In this document: in pieces, positions 5,489 to 8,108 of the stretch | Numbering within the stretch: position 1 is the first letter of the stretch | Layout of the letters: each line of letters begins with the position of its first letter | Assembly: GCA_002762915.1 (NCBI GenBank) | Contig: PCYF01000014.1 | Coordinates: 1,900-10,007 of the forward strand | Source: Candidatus Woesearchaeota archaeon CG10_big_fil_rev_8_21_14_0_10_32_9 | GTDB lineage: Archaea > Nanobdellota > Nanobdellia > Woesearchaeales > 21-14-0-10-32-9 | Length of the DNA stretch: 8,108 nucleotides | Direction: 5' to 3' | Made by a program: the position numbers and the translations under genes | Notes under the pieces: generated by a model | Databases searched by the model: none | What the model was told of the DNA's origin: nothing | The model's input: the letters and a program-made list of their open reading frames with translations, nothing else

Positions 5489-6193
5489 ATGAAAGTTGTT
5501 CACGTTGAAGCAAGATTAAAATCAAAAGTTACTTTGCCTGATAGTTTTATTAAGAAACTTCCAAAAAAAGTTGCTGTTTTTACAACCATTCAGCTAATGG
5601 ATAGTTTGGAAGGAATGTTAAAGCAAATAATTGATTCTGGTAGAAAAGCTGTTGTTTTTAAGACGGGACATACTAGAAATAAGGGTCAGATTCTTGGATG
5701 TAACATTCAAACGTGGGATGATTATGCAAGTGAATCTTTTGATGCGTTTGTTTACATCGGCGATGGATTATTTCATCCAAAAGCTTTATTGTGGAAAAAC
5801 GAGGATAAAATGGTTTATGCGTTTAATCCTTTTTCAGATAAGCAATTTATTTTGGATAAGATCGAGATGGATATGGTGAAGAAAAGACATATTGCAGCAC
5901 TTAGCAAATTTTATCTTTCAAAAAAAATAGGAGTTATCATTACAACAAAACCTGGTCAGATGATGTTGAAAAGAGCTCTTGAACTTAAAGAAGAATATCC
6001 TGAAAAAGAGTTTTATTTCTTCTTAGACAACACTTATAATTTTGGTTCTTTAGAAGATTTTCCTTTTGTTGAAGTTTGGATTAATACTGCTTGTCCTAGA
6101 ATAGGTTTTGATGATTCTATTAAAATTTCTAAGCCAATTATTAATTTAGAGGAAGTTAAGAAAAATAATCCGAAAAGAGCACTAATTAGGTGA
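5489..6193 (+). CDS. dph2: Diphthamide synthase Dph2, short form lacking domain 1
   Basis: Dph2 is a non-canonical radical SAM enzyme that transfers the aminocarboxypropyl group of SAM to a histidine of EF-2, the first step of diphthamide synthesis. Family motifs are clear: TTIQ (32-35), GQILGCN with C71, YIGDGLFHPKAL (89-100), FNPFSDK (112-118), KPGQMMLKRALEL (154-166) and NTACPRIGFDD with C202. Archaeal Dph2 is normally about 340 aa, with three similar domains each giving one Cys to a [4Fe-4S] cluster. This product is 234 aa and starts at the domain 1/2 boundary, so the first Cys (in the YGACD motif) is missing. The 69 bases upstream belong to the promoter and the previous gene's end, so a frameshift cannot hide the lost domain. 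Domain 1 may be encoded elsewhere, or the protein may have changed role. The family call is secure; activity is uncertain. Confidence 0.93.
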   Translation: MKVVHVEARLKSKVTLPDSFIKKLPKKVAVFTTIQLMDSLEGMLKQIIDSGRKAVVFKTGHTRNKGQILGCNIQTWDDYASESFDAFVYIGDGLFHPKALLWKNEDKMVYAFNPFSDKQFILDKIEMDMVKKRHIAALSKFYLSKKIGVIITTKPGQMMLKRALELKEEYPEKEFYFFLDNTYNFGSLEDFPFVEVWINTACPRIGFDDSIKISKPIINLEEVKKNNPKRALIR

Positions 6194-6220
6194 AATATTT
6201 ACGGAAATCTTTGCGTCGTT

Positions 6221-6228
6221 TTTATTTT
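6221..6228 (+). promoter_or_regulatory. TATA-like box before the 129 aa protein gene
   Basis: TTTATTTT is centred about 26 nt before the ATG at 6251. It lies in a T-rich stretch (6218-6241) that could also end the dph2 transcript. The match to a TATA box is weak, but the spacing agrees with its neighbours. Confidence 0.4.
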
Positions 6229-6250
6229 AATAATTTTGTTTCTGAAGCTT

Positions 6251-6640
6251 ATGCGCACAGATTATTCGAGATTTTATAAATTTAAATTTAATGATAGGAT
6301 GAGTGTTGCAAAAAAGATAGATGATATTGATATGTTTCTTGGACCATTTACAAGTGCATTAAAACTTAGTGGATCAGAGCACTTACAGAGTGTAGGCTGG
6401 TGGCTCGATGTTGGAGAGTTAAGTCTGAAAACTTTTTTTGCAGGAATATATGTGATTGAAAGCAGAAATTATAGTTCCTTACTTGATTGGGTTCCTAGAG
6501 AAATTATAGCTACATTGATCCCTTATGGAGGGCTTTTAGATATCTCAAGAAGCTATGAACGCGTAGTTCGAGAAGATTATCACAAAAGAGTAGACGAATA
6601 TCTAGCAAATAAAATTTCTGTAGAGACTCTTATGAAATAA
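6251..6640 (+). CDS. Hypothetical protein, 129 aa
   Basis: I do not recognise this protein. The start is taken at ATG 6251, about 26 nt past a TATA-like box; the in-frame TTG at 6236 would lie too close to that box. The N-terminus is basic and aromatic (RTDYSRFYKFKF). The middle holds GWWLDVGELSLKTFFAGIYVIE (residues 49-70, given in part) and EIIATLIPYGGLLDIS (84-99). Both are moderately hydrophobic but contain charged residues, so peripheral membrane contact is more likely than true spanning. The last 25 residues are a charged helix. There are no cysteines and no catalytic motif. It follows dph2 by 57 bases in the same direction, and its stop is four bases from the uS7 stop on the other strand. 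Codon and base use match the neighbours, so I accept it as a real gene. Confidence 0.7.
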   Translation: MRTDYSRFYKFKFNDRMSVAKKIDDIDMFLGPFTSALKLSGSEHLQSVGWWLDVGELSLKTFFAGIYVIESRNYSSLLDWVPREIIATLIPYGGLLDISRSYERVVREDYHKRVDEYLANKISVETLMK

Positions 6641-6644
6641 AGAC

Positions 6645-7244
6645 TTATCTGCTTGCGTCTGCTTGTCTTTCGATTTCAAGCTTTTTAGATATTGCTTGGC
6701 TTGTTTGAGCAAGGGTAAATGCAGATATTATTTCTTCTGCCAAAGCTGACTCAATACTTTTCTTTTTATTGAAGCTTTTTTGTCTTGCTCCTTGTGCCAT
6801 TAATTTTAGAACCATGTCTATTCTTCTTTGTGGTGCACATTCTACTGCTTTTGGGTATCTTGCGCCACCGTATTCGATTGTAACTATTTCTTCACGTGGT
6901 GCTGCATTTTCTATTGCTTTTGCTAACACTTCTATTGGATTTTTCTTTGTTCTGGATTCTACTGTTTCTAATGCTCTTTTTACGATGTCGTGAGCAAGGT
7001 GTGCTTTTCCAGTATTGTGACCTGAACTAATTATATGTTTTTTAGCTCTGTGACCTGTTACCATTACTTTGTTAATTAATCTTTCAACTATAGATATTTT
7101 TGATTTGTGGAACTTATTTCCGGCATATCTTGCTCCAGTCTTGGGAACAATTACAGGGACCAAAGATAAATATTGTGCGATCCCAGGATCGTCTACTTTT
7201 ATTCCAGTTGTGCTCCATTTATTGAAAATTAATACATCAGTCAT
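6645..7244 (-). CDS. rps7: Small-subunit ribosomal protein uS7 (S7/S5e)
   Basis: uS7 nucleates assembly of the 16S rRNA 3' domain (the head of the small subunit) and lies near the mRNA exit and E site. The 199 aa length is typical of archaea and longer than the bacterial protein of about 156 aa. Diagnostic segments are KSKISIVERLINKVMVTG, GKAHLAHDIVKRALETVE, the basic beta-hairpin region IEYGGARYPKAVECAPQRR, and an archaeal C-terminus KKLEIERQADASR that ends in Arg. ATG 7244 lies 26.5 nt from a perfect TTTATAAA, which predicts a leaderless mRNA. In many archaea the gene sits with uS12 and elongation-factor genes; here it stands alone, tail-to-tail with a hypothetical gene across a four-base gap. 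The assignment is secure. Confidence 0.98.
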   Translation of the reverse strand: MTDVLIFNKWSTTGIKVDDPGIAQYLSLVPVIVPKTGARYAGNKFHKSKISIVERLINKVMVTGHRAKKHIISSGHNTGKAHLAHDIVKRALETVESRTKKNPIEVLAKAIENAAPREEIVTIEYGGARYPKAVECAPQRRIDMVLKLMAQGARQKSFNKKKSIESALAEEIISAFTLAQTSQAISKKLEIERQADASR

Positions 7245-7266
7245 ACTTTGCAGAAAAGCTGAATGA

Positions 7267-7274
7267 TTTATAAA
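7267..7274 (-). promoter_or_regulatory. TATA box of rps7
   Basis: A perfect TTTATAAA is centred 26.5 nt upstream of the rps7 ATG. Although the box is symmetric, no + strand start codon with a gene lies at the matching distance on the other side, so only rps7 appears to use it. Confidence 0.65.
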
Positions 7275-7312
7275 CGTTATGCTTTTTTGAAGAGTTTTGT
7301 CCTGTTAACCTA

Positions 7313-8108
7313 CTAAGACATATTTGGCGGAGTTAAATCAGGTAAATCATATTGTTCCCCGTAAGGATCAACTTCTCCAGCAACAGGTTTTTGTTGAGTT
7401 TGCTGCTGAGGAGATTGTTTTGGCGGCTGTTGAGGTGGTTGTTTTGGAGGTTTTGTTCTATTTTTTAGTTTATTAATCGCAATTACTATTAGAATTACAA
7501 GTAACACTCCTGCAATTATTAGAGTTATTGGTGATTTCTCAGTTCTAGTAACTTGTACTGCTGAATCAAGCTCTGTTTGTCCATTTTGAAGCGGAGTTAA
7601 ACTTACTTCATCAGCTCCAACATACAAAGGCATTTCTTTCGTTTCGGTTTTTCCTTCATAAAATAATTTAACACTCATCTGATATTCTCCAGGTTCAAGT
7701 TGTGTTGAATCAAATTCTACTGGAAATGTAATTTGACCATTTTCAGATAAGTATGTTGAGTCTAAGACAAATGTATCAAATATCTCGCCATCTTTTATTA
7801 TTTGAACTTCTGCATAAACTCCATCTAGACTTGTTCCTAGTTCATCATTTATTTGTAAGTTAAGTTGCACTTTGTCTTTAGCAGAATTAGTTAAAGTTGT
7901 ATCGCCAAAGGAGAATGATTTGTCTGTTACTTTGAAGTTCTTGTTGATATTCAAGACTTTGTCTCCGTAGAATACAGTTGCCTTGGCAGAATATGTTCCT
8001 AACCATGATGTAAATGGAGGTATCCATTCAAATGAGTATATTTTTATTTCTCCAACCATTATTTTTTTCTTTTGAGAAATGAATGTTTCTACTAATTCTG
8101 AGTTTGGA
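7313..8108 (-). CDS. Surface protein with one C-terminal membrane helix and Pro/Gln-rich tail (5' end outside window)
   Basis: The frame stays open to the window edge, so the ATG at 8059 is probably internal; 264 residues are visible. The sequence running across that ATG, from SQKKKI into FEWIPPFTSWLGTYSAKATV, reads as one continuous beta-rich domain of the kind found in extracellular Ig-like or adhesion-type repeats. A second such unit follows, with VQLNLQINDELG, an LEPGEYQMSVKLFYEG strand pair and TKEMPLYVGADE. A single membrane segment, ITLIIAGVLLVILIVIAIN (about 7472-7528), is followed by KLKNR, so the bulk should face outward and the tail inward. The tail of about 50 residues is low-complexity Pro/Gln/Lys and ends in acidic, aromatic sequence (DPYGEQYDLPDL). 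No specific family is recognised. A signal peptide would be expected upstream of the window. It lies 68 bases ahead of rps7 in the same direction, but rps7 has its own promoter. Confidence 0.8.
   Translation of the reverse strand, partial: PNSELVETFISQKKKIMVGEIKIYSFEWIPPFTSWLGTYSAKATVFYGDKVLNINKNFKVTDKSFSFGDTTLTNSAKDKVQLNLQINDELGTSLDGVYAEVQIIKDGEIFDTFVLDSTYLSENGQITFPVEFDSTQLEPGEYQMSVKLFYEGKTETKEMPLYVGADEVSLTPLQNGQTELDSAVQVTRTEKSPITLIIAGVLLVILIVIAINKLKNRTKPPKQPPQQPPKQSPQQQTQQKPVAGEVDPYGEQYDLPDLTPPNMS

Noticed and set aside
6769..7266. + strand open frames opposite rps7.
   Set aside because: They are antisense to the secure uS7 coding sequence, and the products look like random hydrophobic peptides.

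Overview
The window reads as ordinary chromosomal DNA of an AT-rich archaeon. The evidence for Archaea is an aIF1A gene, an archaeal-length uS7 (199 aa, ending in Arg), a Dph2 diphthamide enzyme, an archaeal-style HisRS, and TATA boxes placed about 25-30 nt before most start codons. The low GC, the single-gene transcription units, the shortened enzymes and the loss of ribosomal-gene clustering suggest a small-genome DPANN lineage of the Pacearchaeota/Woesearchaeota kind. That placement is inference; no rRNA is present to test it.

Layout. Bases 1-3177 run on the + strand: the 3' part of hisS; a short protein matching only the C-terminal half of a PLP aminotransferase; a two-gene unit made of a two-helix membrane protein overlapping a small coiled-coil protein by one base; and lspA, a bacterial-type lipoprotein signal peptidase. 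The aIF1A gene lies on the - strand at 3225-3554. It is divergent from a SAM methyltransferase (3610-4281), and one palindromic TATA box sits between them. Next on the + strand come a GH15-fold protein resembling phosphorylase kinase alpha/beta subunits (4349-5419), a Dph2 that lacks its first domain (5489-6193) and an unrecognised 129 aa protein (6251-6640). On the - strand are uS7 (6645-7244) and the 3' part of a surface protein with one membrane helix and a Pro/Gln-rich tail (7313 to the window edge).

How the genes relate. HisRS, aIF1A, uS7 and Dph2 (which modifies EF-2) all serve translation, but each has its own promoter, so this is not an operon. Only 1486-2265 and 2265-2675 look co-transcribed, and only the second of these has a clear Shine-Dalgarno site. 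The others look leaderless. No tRNA, rRNA, CRISPR array, insertion sequence or integrase is visible, and every intergenic gap is under 100 bases.

Most worth following up are LspA in an archaeon, Dph2 without its first Cys-bearing domain, the half-length aminotransferase, and the shared symmetric TATA box between the aIF1A and methyltransferase genes.
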